Assembly (NCBI GenBank): GCA_014867205.1
Contig: WGUO01000021.1
Span: 1-64,000 of the forward strand
Direction: 5' to 3'
DNA: 64,000 bases
DNA from: Muribaculaceae bacterium
Lineage (GTDB): Bacteria > Bacteroidota > Bacteroidia > Bacteroidales > Muribaculaceae
Of this stretch, positions 1 through 8,624 are shown in pieces. The notes beneath the pieces were generated by a model. It did no database searches. It saw only the letters and a program-made list of their open reading frames with translations, and was not told the DNA's origin. The stretch's first letter is position 1; each line of letters begins with the position of its first letter. A program made the position numbers and the translations under genes.

Positions 1-25
1 TAACGCGAAATTACAAAAAATTCTG

Positions 26-268
26 CTATTCATCATCTTCCATATCCAATAAATTGCGGTGGGCGTTCTCGATAGCGAGCGGCGAGCCGACCTGTGCAAG
101 CATCATTTCCTGTGTATGTAGCTTTACCTTAGAGGCGGCTTTTCCACGGCGGTAAGCCTTGCTTACGTCGGTGCCTCGATCGGCTATGTCGGCACGGAGC
201 ACATCAGCCGGGACAATCAATAAGGACATTGACCTTCTTTCCCTCGTTCTTAGCGAGTTCACGATCAA
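26..268 (-). pseudogene. C-terminal fragment of an unidentified phage-type protein
   Basis: An open frame of about 80 codons ends in an acidic tail (LLDMEDDE). Its first part overlaps, in another frame, the end of the ClpP-like fragment at 204-338, so the two frames look like pieces of different genes joined by a deletion. The likely native part begins near ADVLRADIAD and is basic, then acidic at the end. I do not recognise the family; a small phage structural protein is a guess based on the neighbour. The first methionine upstream of the native-looking part is at 229. Confidence 0.35.
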
Positions 269-338
269 CAGTGGAGCGGTCGAAGTCGGAGCCTCCGACG
301 TAGTCTTTGAGTAAGATATGGTATGCGGTCTTTGGCAT
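204..338 (-). pseudogene. N-terminal remnant of phage ClpP-like prohead protease
   Basis: A 44-codon frame beginning MPKTAYHILL and containing KKVNVLIDCPG, then TGA. From memory of the family, ClpP/Crotonase-fold prohead proteases of Bacteroidales phages begin this way and continue with a D-S-x-G-G turn after the first beta strand; here the frame stops exactly at that point. The catalytic Ser, His and Asp region is therefore absent. The following DNA continues in another frame that does not resemble ClpP. I read it as debris of a lost prophage. Family assignment rests on a short stretch. Confidence 0.5.
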
Positions 339-431
339 GGCGTAAATGGTTTATGCCACGAAGTTACCGCCCTAAAATCATAGGAGAAAAGACAACGATT
401 TCTCAGAAAAATCGCTAACTTTGCATTTAAT

Positions 432-1190
432 ATGGCAACTGAGAAACAAGCAAATACAAAATATTTCCTCTATATAGATGAATGTGGAGACCAGAACTTG
501 GAGAATTACAATCCGGAGTTCCCTATCTTTACACTATGTGGCATATTAGTGTCAAGAGAGAACGTAAGAAAACTGGAAGCCGACTTTAACGCTCTTAAAA
601 TGGAATTTTGGGGTAATGAAGATATAGTCATTCATTCAAGGGAGATACGGCGCTGCAAAAATGAGTTTATGAATTTGCTTGACAAGGAAGTCAAGGAACT
701 TTTTTATGAACGTATAAATGCCATAGTCTCACAGAACGAGGCCTATGTCGTAGTCGCTTGCAGTATTCTTAAAGAACCGTACATAAACAAGTTCAGTAAT
801 ACTGATGATGTATATGGCCTTTCGTTGTCATATCTTATAGAACGCAGTATATTTTGTGTGGATGATGAAAACGAGAGCGCAACGATTGATATAATATTCG
901 AGAAAAGAGGAAAGGTTGAAGATAAAACGCTCACAAGCTTTTACAATCGGTTAAGAGTGTATGGCACTAAATGGGTCTCACCTGAACGATTGTGTGAACG
1001 AATAGGTTCATTTTCAGCAAAAGCGAAAAAAGAAAATATAATCGGATTGCAAATTGCAGACCTCGTAGCCTATCCCATAGCCCGAAAAGTTCTTAATCCT
1101 GATGCCGACAATCCTGCGTTCGACATAATCAAGCCGAGCATTTATTCTTCACATGGGGCAATGCTGGGCTTCAAAATAATTCCGCATTAA
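432..1190 (+). CDS. DUF3800 domain protein
   Basis: 252 aa. The N-terminus carries YIDECGD (residues 14-20), with the Asp-Glu pair typical of DUF3800, a family of predicted RNase H-like fold enzymes found in accessory and defence-rich regions. The second family signature, an aliphatic helix with L-Q-I-A-D-L-V-A-Y, is near residue 205. A TAACTTTG -7 element sits at 416-423, only 8 nt before the ATG, giving a very short leader. It lies beside phage debris, consistent with an accessory gene. The function of the family is not established; nuclease activity is only a prediction. Confidence 0.8.
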   Translation: MATEKQANTKYFLYIDECGDQNLENYNPEFPIFTLCGILVSRENVRKLEADFNALKMEFWGNEDIVIHSREIRRCKNEFMNLLDKEVKELFYERINAIVSQNEAYVVVACSILKEPYINKFSNTDDVYGLSLSYLIERSIFCVDDENESATIDIIFEKRGKVEDKTLTSFYNRLRVYGTKWVSPERLCERIGSFSAKAKKENIIGLQIADLVAYPIARKVLNPDADNPAFDIIKPSIYSSHGAMLGFKIIPH

Positions 1191-1196
1191 ACGAAA

Positions 1197-1222
1197 AAAG
1201 AGCGGCCTTTCGACTGCTCTTT
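1197..1222 (+). terminator. Hairpin after DUF3800 gene
   Basis: AAAGAGC (1197-1203) pairs with GCTCTTT (1216-1222), starting 6 nt after the stop codon. The 3' arm itself ends in TTT followed by C, so it resembles a weak intrinsic terminator. Confidence 0.5.
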
Positions 1223-1389
1223 CCCATCTGCGCCAGCAGATGCCTAAAATCGTTGCTTGTGCCCCGAAGTATTTCCTTGAGGGGAAACTACCCTTATTTT
1301 GTAGCGCAAAGATAATACCTTTTTCGCTTCCTACAAAATAATAACGCAAAAATCAGCGAAAAAGTTTGTTAATCAACGCCCAAACGGTA

Positions 1390-1455
1390 ATTGAGCCGTC
1401 CCGGAGAGCGGACCCGAAGAATTTATTCAACTCTCCGAGCCGGTCGGGTGTTTTA
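1390..1455 (+). other. Possible structured RNA or terminator upstream of K+ channel gene
   Basis: This is the only structured part of the 316-bp gap 1191-1507. CGGAGAG (1402-1408) pairs with CTCTCCG (1431-1437). In its loop, ACCCGA (1412-1417) is complementary to TCGGGT (1444-1449), just 3' of the first stem, so an H-type pseudoknot could form. The second stem is followed by GTTTTA, so it may simply end transcription. No known riboswitch consensus was recognised. Confidence 0.3.
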
Positions 1456-1507
1456 TATGTGATAAGCAGCCGATAATGCGGCTTATACTATAGAAACACA
1501 CAACACT

Positions 1508-2341
1508 ATGAGCATCTCTGACCGACTTAAGCATTTCTGGCATATTATATCAAACATCCGGCCTATTGTCTGGATCTCTCTTTATATTTGCCTCATTCCG
1601 GTTTTCGCTCTGATTTACTGGGGGCTTCCCGACTCGCAGTTCCGTATCCCTGACGGTGGCACCACAGACTTCGGCGCATGGCTGTACTACAGCATCGTGA
1701 CCATCACAACTCTTGGATTCGGCGACTACACGCCGATGCACGCGGCGTCACAGTGGGTCACCGCCATTGAGGTAATGCTCGGCCTGGTCACGATCGGATT
1801 CTTCCTGAACGCCGTCGGCTCCATGAAGTCTGAGATTGATGTGGCGTCGGAACTTGAGTTGCAGCGTCAGGTCCACAACAAGACCCAACATGACAAACTT
1901 GTCAAGAACACACCTGTATTCCTGCACATGCTGAATCAGTTCCTGACTTACTGCTATGCGGTCACCACTCCCCTCTCGAAACGATCCACCCGCCTCAACT
2001 ACAACGAGAACTTCACAGCAGAAGATATGGCCGACATGAACAGACCGTCCGGTCTGCCGGGCGATTATTCCAACCGGTCCGCCATACAGAGCCTGCTGAC
2101 CTTTACCGCCCGCATGAGCCTCTATCTCGACTCGCTTCAGTCACGCATCGACCTTGCGCTCTGGCCTCAGCTGCTTGAGGACTGCTTCGCCTTTGTCGCC
2201 AATTACCAGATGCTGTCGCCGGTAAATCCTGACGCTGATCCTACCCCCGAGATTATGCATTTCATACGGACCAACGCCTCCCTCGCACTCGATATCGAGA
2301 CCCGGCTCACACAGATCGCCGCCGAGCACGAGTCCAAATGA
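1508..2341 (+). CDS. Two-TM potassium channel family protein (Ion_trans_2)
   Basis: 277 aa. TM1 spans about residues 20-40, a pore loop carries the selectivity filter TTLGFGDY (67-74), and TM2 spans about 84-104. This is the core architecture of a KcsA-type K+ channel subunit, expected to form a tetramer in the inner membrane. The remaining 170 residues are soluble and cytoplasmic; they lack a recognisable RCK/TrkA-N Rossmann motif, so the gating domain is unassigned. It stands alone, with a structured intergenic element upstream and aguA 60 bp downstream under its own promoter. Confidence 0.85.
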   Translation: MSISDRLKHFWHIISNIRPIVWISLYICLIPVFALIYWGLPDSQFRIPDGGTTDFGAWLYYSIVTITTLGFGDYTPMHAASQWVTAIEVMLGLVTIGFFLNAVGSMKSEIDVASELELQRQVHNKTQHDKLVKNTPVFLHMLNQFLTYCYAVTTPLSKRSTRLNYNENFTAEDMADMNRPSGLPGDYSNRSAIQSLLTFTARMSLYLDSLQSRIDLALWPQLLEDCFAFVANYQMLSPVNPDADPTPEIMHFIRTNASLALDIETRLTQIAAEHESK

Positions 2342-2366
2342 CAAGATATCAGACCACACATACAAG

Positions 2367-2397
2367 TTTGCACTTTGCGAACTTTTTTGTATCTTTG
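2367..2397 (+). promoter_or_regulatory. Bacteroidetes-type promoter of aguA
   Basis: TTTG (2367-2370), a 19-nt spacer and TATCTTTG (2390-2397). The ATG at 2402 lies only 4 nt beyond the -7 element, so the transcript should begin at or within a few bases of the start codon, meaning a leaderless or nearly leaderless mRNA. Confidence 0.7.
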
Positions 2398-2401
2398 TGT
2401 C

Positions 2402-3430
2402 ATGAATAACGACATACGCTACCCCGCGGAATGGGAACTTGACGGACCGGTGCTTCTCGCACTTCCGCATGATGACACTGACTGGAGCGACATACTGCCC
2501 GACGCAATCGACCAATACAGACGCATAATCAATGCCCTGACATCGAACGGCGAGGAGGTGCTTCTGCTCGTTCCCGACGCGGCCAAGGCCCGTGAGACAC
2601 TATCAGACTGCCCGCTTGAACATGTGACGATGGTCGAGATGCCTACCAACGACACCTGGACCCGCGATTATGGCCCGATCACCGTAAACCGTCACGGACG
2701 CATTCGCGCCATTGATTTCGGATTCAACGGCTGGGGACTGAAGTTTGCCGCCGACCGCGACAACCTCGTCAACCTGCGGCTCGCGGAGCAACAGGTGCTC
2801 CCGGTCGGCATGTACCGCAACCGCCGCGAGTTCATACTCGAGGGAGGCTCGATCGACACCGATGGCGAGGGCACGCTGTTAACCACGACTCGCTGTCTGC
2901 TCTCACCCAACCGCAACGGCGGAGGCACACGCGCCGAAATCGGCGAGCAACTGACCCGCGAGCTCGGGGTCGACCATATCCTCTGGCTCGACTATGGCGC
3001 TCTGATCGGCGACGATACTGACTCACACATTGACACCCTCTGCCGCATGGCTCCCGGCAACATTATTTTCTTCACCGGATGCCGGGACATGGATGACCCG
3101 CAGTTCGAGGAACTGCTGCACATGCGCGCGCAACTGTCGATGTTCCGCAACGCTGAGGGAGAACCCTATAATCTTGTAGAACTGCCACTGCCCGGGCCCG
3201 TAACTGATGAGGAGGGTAACCGCCTGCCAGCCACATATGCCAACTACCTCGTCACTCCCCGCGCCGTGTACATGCCTGTGTACAATCAGCCGGAAAAGGA
3301 TGAACTCGCCTGCCAGACGGTGCGCATCGCCTTTCCTGACCATAAGGTCGTGCCTGTGGAATGTACCACACTGACACGCCAGCACGGCTCGCTGCACTGC
3401 AGCACAATGACTCTCCCGAAAATAAATTAA
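2402..3430 (+). CDS. aguA: Agmatine deiminase (agmatine iminohydrolase)
   Basis: 342 aa, the usual family length. Converts agmatine to N-carbamoylputrescine and ammonia. Landmarks of the guanidino-group-modifying fold are present: TNDTWTRDYGP (82-92), LEGGSIDTDGEG (about 146-157), GDDTDSHID (about 205-213), and the nucleophile Cys333 in HGSLHCSTM near the C-terminus. The start at 2402 is chosen over an upstream in-frame ATG at 2375 because the latter lies inside the promoter spacer. aguB follows 14 bp downstream, so the pair forms a complete agmatine-to-putrescine route. Confidence 0.95.
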   Translation: MNNDIRYPAEWELDGPVLLALPHDDTDWSDILPDAIDQYRRIINALTSNGEEVLLLVPDAAKARETLSDCPLEHVTMVEMPTNDTWTRDYGPITVNRHGRIRAIDFGFNGWGLKFAADRDNLVNLRLAEQQVLPVGMYRNRREFILEGGSIDTDGEGTLLTTTRCLLSPNRNGGGTRAEIGEQLTRELGVDHILWLDYGALIGDDTDSHIDTLCRMAPGNIIFFTGCRDMDDPQFEELLHMRAQLSMFRNAEGEPYNLVELPLPGPVTDEEGNRLPATYANYLVTPRAVYMPVYNQPEKDELACQTVRIAFPDHKVVPVECTTLTRQHGSLHCSTMTLPKIN

Positions 3431-3444
3431 AACAAGACACTGTC

Positions 3445-4320
3445 ATGAAAGTCGGAATAGTACAGCATACATTCTCAGAGGATGTGGACACCAACCGTGC
3501 CCGCAACCTCACGGCAATTGAGAGCCTCGCATCAGAGGGAGCACAGCTTGTGGTGCTCTCCGAGCTACACGACTCTCTTTATTTCTGCCAGACCGAGGAC
3601 GTAGACAATTTCAAATACGCGGAGGAGATACCGAGCGAGTTCACCGAGTTCTATAGCGAGGCGGCCGCAGCCAACAATGTGGTGATCGTGACGAGCATGT
3701 TCGAGCGACGCGCCCCGGGCCTCTATCACAACACTGCAGTCGTGTTCGATACCGACGGCTCGATCTGCGGCAAATACCGCAAGATGCACATACCCGACGA
3801 CCCCGGGTTCTATGAGAAGTTCTACTTCACTCCCGGCGACATAGGCTTCGAGCCGATCGACACCTCTCTGGGACGCCTCGGAGTGCTGGTTTGCTGGGAC
3901 CAATGGTATCCGGAGGCCGCAAGGCTCATGGCCATGCGCGGAGCCCAGATGCTCATCTACCCGACTGCCATCGGGTGGAATCCAGATGACCCTGACGACG
4001 AGAAACAGCGCCAGCTCGACGCATGGATAACCATACAACGCTCGCATGCTGTAGCCAACGGTATTCCGGTAGTGTCGGTCAACCGTAACGGATTCGAGGA
4101 GGATCCCTCGGGGCAGACATCGGGAATTGATTTCTGGGGGTCGAGTTTTGTGGCCGGTCCGCAGGGCGAGATACTCTTCATGGCACCTGATGACGCGTCT
4201 TGCGAGAGTGTCGTCGACGTAAGTCTGTCACGCTCGGAGAATGTGCGCCAGTGGTGGCCTTTCCTCCGTGACCGGCGCATAGACTTCTACGAGCCGCTCA
4301 CCCGCCGTTTTCTCGACTGA
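3445..4320 (+). CDS. aguB: N-carbamoylputrescine amidase
   Basis: 291 aa nitrilase-superfamily enzyme that hydrolyses N-carbamoylputrescine to putrescine, CO2 and ammonia. The catalytic triad is visible: Glu40 (VLSELHD), Lys113 (YRKMHIPDDPG) and Cys150 (VLVCWDQWYPEAAR). The start at 3445 gives the standard MKVGIVQ N-terminus; frames reaching further upstream would overlap aguA. It lies 14 bp after aguA and is almost certainly cotranscribed. It ends 18 bp from the convergent corA. Confidence 0.95.
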   Translation: MKVGIVQHTFSEDVDTNRARNLTAIESLASEGAQLVVLSELHDSLYFCQTEDVDNFKYAEEIPSEFTEFYSEAAAANNVVIVTSMFERRAPGLYHNTAVVFDTDGSICGKYRKMHIPDDPGFYEKFYFTPGDIGFEPIDTSLGRLGVLVCWDQWYPEAARLMAMRGAQMLIYPTAIGWNPDDPDDEKQRQLDAWITIQRSHAVANGIPVVSVNRNGFEEDPSGQTSGIDFWGSSFVAGPQGEILFMAPDDASCESVVDVSLSRSENVRQWWPFLRDRRIDFYEPLTRRFLD

Positions 4321-4338
4321 GGCATGACTTGCGCCTGA

Positions 4339-5259
4339 TCATACCCAGCGCAGTTTGCGGAGAAGGAAATAAATCAGCACGGCAAGTCCGAGGGAGAAGG
4401 CTATGATCTTCCAGAACGCACCGGAATCCGTGCCGAACGCCACAGCGACATTCATGCCGTAGAAACTCGCTATAAGCGTAGGCAGCATCAGAATGATCGA
4501 CACGCTCGTCATCTTCTTCATGATCTCGTTGACGTTATTGGATATGACGCTCGCAAGTGTGTCCATGGTGCTGTCAAGAATCTCTATATAGATGTCGACA
4601 GTGCTCTGCGCCTGCTGCAGCTCGATCTCCACGTCGTCGAGCAGCTCCGCGTCACAGTCGTCGGCAAACATCTTGTTGAGACGCTCTACAAGTGTGCTGT
4701 TGCCGCGAAGCGACGTGTTGAAATAGACCAGTGACTTCTGAAGTCGCATCAGGTTGTAAAGGTCCTCGTTGCGGACACTTCCGGATATTTCCTTGACAGA
4801 CTCCGAGATAGTGTTGTTTATCTCCTTTAGATAGTTCTGATACCAGTACGCGGCCGAATATATGAGCCGCAGGATGAAGTCGGGCTTATTGACTCCGATG
4901 ATATGCTTGCGACGACTGTGTTCGATGAAGTCATCGATCATCTCGGTCTTGGTGTGGCTTATCGTGACCAGCAGGTCATTGCGGGTAAGCACGCTTAATG
5001 TCACCGTGCAGTAGGAATCGGGATTGCGGTCACTGCGGTGCGGTATCCTGAGTACAGTGAGCAGCCAGTCTTCCTCATGGTCGAAACGCGGGCGCTCATC
5101 GGCGTCGGCCGCGCTGTCGAGAAATGACTGGGGGACGCCGAGCCTGTCGCGCATGAACTCAAAGTCGCTGTCGTCGGGGCACTCAATATTGATCCAACAC
5201 TCGGGCTGCCATTCAGGTTTCTCGACATATCCGTTCTCACTGATGTAAAATTTTCTCAT
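4339..5259 (-). CDS. corA: CorA family magnesium/divalent cation transporter
   Basis: 306 aa. A large N-terminal cytoplasmic alpha/beta plus helical funnel is followed by two C-terminal membrane helices (about 245-264 and 283-303). The invariant pore motif GMN is at 268-270 in FYGMNV. CorA proteins form pentameric channels for Mg2+ or Co2+ in the inner membrane. The gene lies 75 bp downstream of btuC on the same strand, so read-through from the B12 operon is possible. No Mg2+ riboswitch was recognised upstream. Confidence 0.9.
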   Translation of the reverse strand: MRKFYISENGYVEKPEWQPECWINIECPDDSDFEFMRDRLGVPQSFLDSAADADERPRFDHEEDWLLTVLRIPHRSDRNPDSYCTVTLSVLTRNDLLVTISHTKTEMIDDFIEHSRRKHIIGVNKPDFILRLIYSAAYWYQNYLKEINNTISESVKEISGSVRNEDLYNLMRLQKSLVYFNTSLRGNSTLVERLNKMFADDCDAELLDDVEIELQQAQSTVDIYIEILDSTMDTLASVISNNVNEIMKKMTSVSIILMLPTLIASFYGMNVAVAFGTDSGAFWKIIAFSLGLAVLIYFLLRKLRWV

Positions 5260-5334
5260 CCTGACGTGATTTGTTCACTTTTATTAACACATTCACGTCA
5301 ACTCGGTTCAGCGACGGCAAGAGAATCAGGCATT

Positions 5335-6336
5335 TCAATGTCGTCCGCGAAGAATCACATACAGCACCACAGGGACTCCGGCAAGAGGTGTCAGCGCGTT
5401 TATCGGAATAACACTCGATCCGGGCAGCACACTGACGAGATTGCACGCCAGGGCAATAATGGCACCGCACAGCATGGTGGCGGGAATCAAAACGAAGTGG
5501 TCGTCGGTCCGGAAAATAAGACGGGCGATATGGGGCATCGCAAGCCCGATGAAACCTATCGGGCCACAGCAGGCGGTAATCACGGCCGAGAGAAGGCCGG
5601 TGGCAACCAGAAGCTGATTCCTCACCATATGCACGTTGATCCCGAGATTGGCGGCGTAGTTGTCGCCGAGCATGAGCAAGTTGAGCGGCTTGGCCAGAAG
5701 CATGGACATGAGGAGTCCGGCCACGGCAAGCAGGGCGAACCATGGGAGCCTATCCGCCGTTACACCCGCAAAAGTCCCCATACCCCACATCACATAGTTC
5801 TGGACGCCCTGAGCCGTCGACAGAGATGACAGAAGCGTGACAAGCGACGTTGCGAGAAAACCGGTCATCATGCCAGCTATCAGCAGGGTCAGATTGCTGC
5901 GTATGCGCGTCGACAGTGCGATCAGCATGCCCATGACGAGAAAACTGCCCAGCAACGCACCCGCAGTCACTGCAATGTCCCCTCCTATGCTTTCGGCTCC
6001 TATGGATATGACACCGCCGAACATGAGCATAACGAGCGCGACACCAAGGCTCGCGCCCGAGGTTATGCCGAGTATCGAGGGGCCGGCAAGAGGATTGCGG
6101 AATGTGGTCTGAAGCATAAGGCCAGATGCCGCAAGTCCGGCACCGGCCAGTGTCGCTGTCACGGCCTGCGGCAAACGGCTCTGAAGCACAATGAACTCAA
6201 GCGCGTCGTCAGCCGGGACTCCGGTCAGTATACCCCATACATCTGCCGCAGGAATGTCTATGGCACCGAAAAATATATTTCCCAGCATCAGCAGCAGTGT
6301 CAGAATCACAAGCAACGTTATCCTCATGGCTCTCAT
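5335..6336 (-). CDS. btuC: FecCD/BtuC-type ABC transporter permease (vitamin B12 importer)
   Basis: 333 aa polytopic protein with about nine to ten membrane helices, typical of the FecCD family. Internal landmarks include GSSVIPINAL near the C-terminus and a cytoplasmic coupling region with CGPIGFIGLAMPHIARL. The family imports siderophores, haem or cobalamin; cobalamin is assigned from the riboswitch-controlled operon btuB-btuG-btuF-btuC. Its ATG overlaps the stop of btuF by 4 nt, so translation is coupled. No ATPase (btuD) follows; the next gene is corA. Confidence 0.85.
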   Translation of the reverse strand: MRAMRITLLVILTLLLMLGNIFFGAIDIPAADVWGILTGVPADDALEFIVLQSRLPQAVTATLAGAGLAASGLMLQTTFRNPLAGPSILGITSGASLGVALVMLMFGGVISIGAESIGGDIAVTAGALLGSFLVMGMLIALSTRIRSNLTLLIAGMMTGFLATSLVTLLSSLSTAQGVQNYVMWGMGTFAGVTADRLPWFALLAVAGLLMSMLLAKPLNLLMLGDNYAANLGINVHMVRNQLLVATGLLSAVITACCGPIGFIGLAMPHIARLIFRTDDHFVLIPATMLCGAIIALACNLVSVLPGSSVIPINALTPLAGVPVVLYVILRGRH

Positions 6337-7463
6337 TTTACAGGTTTATAATATTGCAGCGGCGTGGAGTCTATTTCCGGATGCAGTATCCTCACCATCT
6401 CACGCAGTGTCTTCTGCGGGTGAAACGCGCCATCCTCAAAGAGCGCAGTCTTCACCGTGTTGGCAGCATATACATGACCGTTGACGTAAGCCTCAAACCG
6501 CGTATACATCGGATTGTCGGCAGCAAGAGACTTCAGTGTTAATCCTGACGGCTCAAAAGTGCGCACAAGCCATATATCGGCATTTCGGGCAGTATACAGC
6601 ACTTCCTCAGCTGTCAACTGCGCCGAGCCACCCTTAGTCTGCCGTGCAAATGGATTTGTACCACCGGCATCTTCTATAAGTATACCCGTCACCGAGCCCG
6701 ACGTCGGCACATTCCATATTCCATTGTATAGTCTGTCGAACAAAACAGATGGCTTGACAGCCACTTTGGCGACCTTATCGCGGATGTCAAGATATTCCCT
6801 CTCCACCTCGCCGAATAGCGAGTCCGCGCGCTCAGACTGACCGTAAAGACGTCCGAAGAATCGCATCCACTCGGCTCGCCCGAGCGGCGTAGGCTCCATA
6901 TAGTCGGCAGCCTCGATCACCGTGATGCCGGTTGGACCAAATAATGCGGTCTCGCTGCTCTTCTCATACGGCGAAAGCACTACGGCCTGCGGCTTCAGGC
7001 TGACAACACGCTCCATGACCGGCGCCGTGTTACGTCCGCAATCCACTATGCGGCCAGAGGTGAGGCCCTCGACCGCGCGGGGAGCGGTTACATATTCCTT
7101 ATCGCAGACTCCGTTGATGGCGTTGAGTGCCCCAAGTTCATCAATCAGCGACACATGCACCGCCGAATATACTACTGATCGCTCTATGGGGACACTGATC
7201 TTTTTGGTACCATGAGGCAAGTTGGCCTTTATGTCTTGTCCGCGTTCCACAAGCGCATATCTGACAAGAGTCTTGAGCGTGTCCCATGGATTGCGGATTG
7301 TGACAAGCGTGACACCCGGCTCGGGCTCCGACATGGAGAGAAGACGCGCATAACGCATCTCTACAGGCTTTGCGTCAGAAGTGGCTGCGGCATTGCCCCC
7401 TCCGCACGAAACGAAGAGCGACAATGCCGCAGCTGCCAATATACCGATAAATACTTTTCTCAT
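6333..7463 (-). CDS. btuF: BtuF-like ABC transporter substrate-binding lipoprotein
   Basis: 376 aa from the start at 7463, which places a clean signal peptide and lipobox (FVSC, Cys20) at the N-terminus; an upstream ATG adds seven unlikely residues. The body fits the class III periplasmic binding fold (Peripla_BP_2), with the helix-linked two-lobe arrangement, and is about 100 aa longer than enteric BtuF, as is common for Bacteroidetes proteins. It should deliver cobalamin from the periplasm to BtuC. Both ends overlap their neighbours by 4 nt, making a coupled operon. Substrate is inferred from context. Confidence 0.82.
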   Translation of the reverse strand: MRKVFIGILAAAALSLFVSCGGGNAAATSDAKPVEMRYARLLSMSEPEPGVTLVTIRNPWDTLKTLVRYALVERGQDIKANLPHGTKKISVPIERSVVYSAVHVSLIDELGALNAINGVCDKEYVTAPRAVEGLTSGRIVDCGRNTAPVMERVVSLKPQAVVLSPYEKSSETALFGPTGITVIEAADYMEPTPLGRAEWMRFFGRLYGQSERADSLFGEVEREYLDIRDKVAKVAVKPSVLFDRLYNGIWNVPTSGSVTGILIEDAGGTNPFARQTKGGSAQLTAEEVLYTARNADIWLVRTFEPSGLTLKSLAADNPMYTRFEAYVNGHVYAANTVKTALFEDGAFHPQKTLREMVRILHPEIDSTPLQYYKPVK

Positions 7464-8566
7464 TTCTGGAGTGTAAAGATACATGTCGGACCGGCCGCGC
7501 CGAGATTATATTTGCCCGACACCTTGTCGCTGTCCTTTTCGTAACAGTTGACATAGCCCGGCAGCACATAGCTCGGATAGCCTCCATCCAGCACGTATGA
7601 TGTGATGAACAGTTTGCCGTGACGCGAGTCATAGAAGATGTTGCTTGCATAATCCGGACGCTCTATCTTCCAGTCGGAAATCTTTCCGCTCGCGGTGTCT
7701 ACGAGTTTATACTCCACCACCGGCTCTCCCTGGGTGTAGGGCTCGTTGACCACAGCCACCTTGTCGCCATAGGGAGCGATTATTGTGGCGTCACAAACCT
7801 TCTTGGCGACGTAGTCGCCCTTTTTGCTGTCGTATGTTACCTCGCACATTATCGAGGGTACATCTTCATAATTTCCCTTGCAGAGCAGATAAAGGTGTCC
7901 GTTGGCCGAGATGAACTGCGAGGGATTGAGAGGTACGGTGAATGTCTTCTCCTTCTGCATCGTTTTCGGATCAACGACACAGGCGGTCGTCCCGTAGTTG
8001 GGATAGTTCATGCCGTCGCTGACGGGCACAAATATCTTGCCGTCATGGAGTGCGATCTGATCGGGGTTGGGACCCACGGCCACACTCTTGTCTATGGTCA
8101 TGGTCAGGGTGTCGAGGCGAGCCAGATAACCGTCGAACATCGATATATATACCTTTCCGTCGTAGGCCACCATTGAATATGGTGATTTGCCGTCTGTTTT
8201 CTCGTTGGCAAGCTTTATCTGCTTGTACGACTTGTATGTGGCGACGTCCATGATCTCTATTGTGTTTGACTGCGATGTGCCGGCATATATCTTCGAGCCA
8301 TATGCCACCGCGCACTGAGGCGTGTCACCGAGGCTGCGGCCGTTTGCCGCCTTGAACACATTGGGGTAAGCCTTCTTGCCCCCCAGGTCAACTACCGTGA
8401 GCCCACCCTCGATATTGTTGTACATGCTTCCCTGGCTCAGGAAGTAGACATTCTGCGCTCCGGGCAGTTTCTCGAATGAACCCGGGCCGTCGTTGTCTTT
8501 CTCACACGATGCTAATCCGAATGCGGCGAGTGCGACAGCCGCGATGTATAACATTCTCTTCATCAC
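7460..8566 (-). CDS. btuG: BtuG-like beta-propeller lipoprotein (surface cobalamin-binding)
   Basis: 368 aa lipoprotein with a lipobox (LASC, Cys21), acidic residues right after the Cys (EKDNDG), which fits surface export in Bacteroidetes, and a YncE/DUF5074-type repeat fold. Repeating blade motifs such as VAYGSKIYAGTS, VAYDGKVYISM and ALHDGKIFVPV are easily seen. In Bacteroides, BtuG is a seven-bladed propeller that captures cobalamin on top of BtuB. Position between btuB and btuF under a cobalamin riboswitch supports this. Two adjacent Met codons (8566 and 8563) are possible starts. Confidence 0.82.
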   Translation of the reverse strand: MMKRMLYIAAVALAAFGLASCEKDNDGPGSFEKLPGAQNVYFLSQGSMYNNIEGGLTVVDLGGKKAYPNVFKAANGRSLGDTPQCAVAYGSKIYAGTSQSNTIEIMDVATYKSYKQIKLANEKTDGKSPYSMVAYDGKVYISMFDGYLARLDTLTMTIDKSVAVGPNPDQIALHDGKIFVPVSDGMNYPNYGTTACVVDPKTMQKEKTFTVPLNPSQFISANGHLYLLCKGNYEDVPSIMCEVTYDSKKGDYVAKKVCDATIIAPYGDKVAVVNEPYTQGEPVVEYKLVDTASGKISDWKIERPDYASNIFYDSRHGKLFITSYVLDGGYPSYVLPGYVNCYEKDSDKVSGKYNLGAAGPTCIFTLQK

Positions 8567-8624
8567 TTTTGACTAATAACTTTTTATTTTGGGTTAAACT
8601 TATGATAATGGTTCTAATGATTAC

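Noticed and set aside
5237..5743. 168-codon frame antisense/out of frame at the btuC-corA junction
   Set aside because: It overlaps the well supported btuC frame and has no signal of its own.
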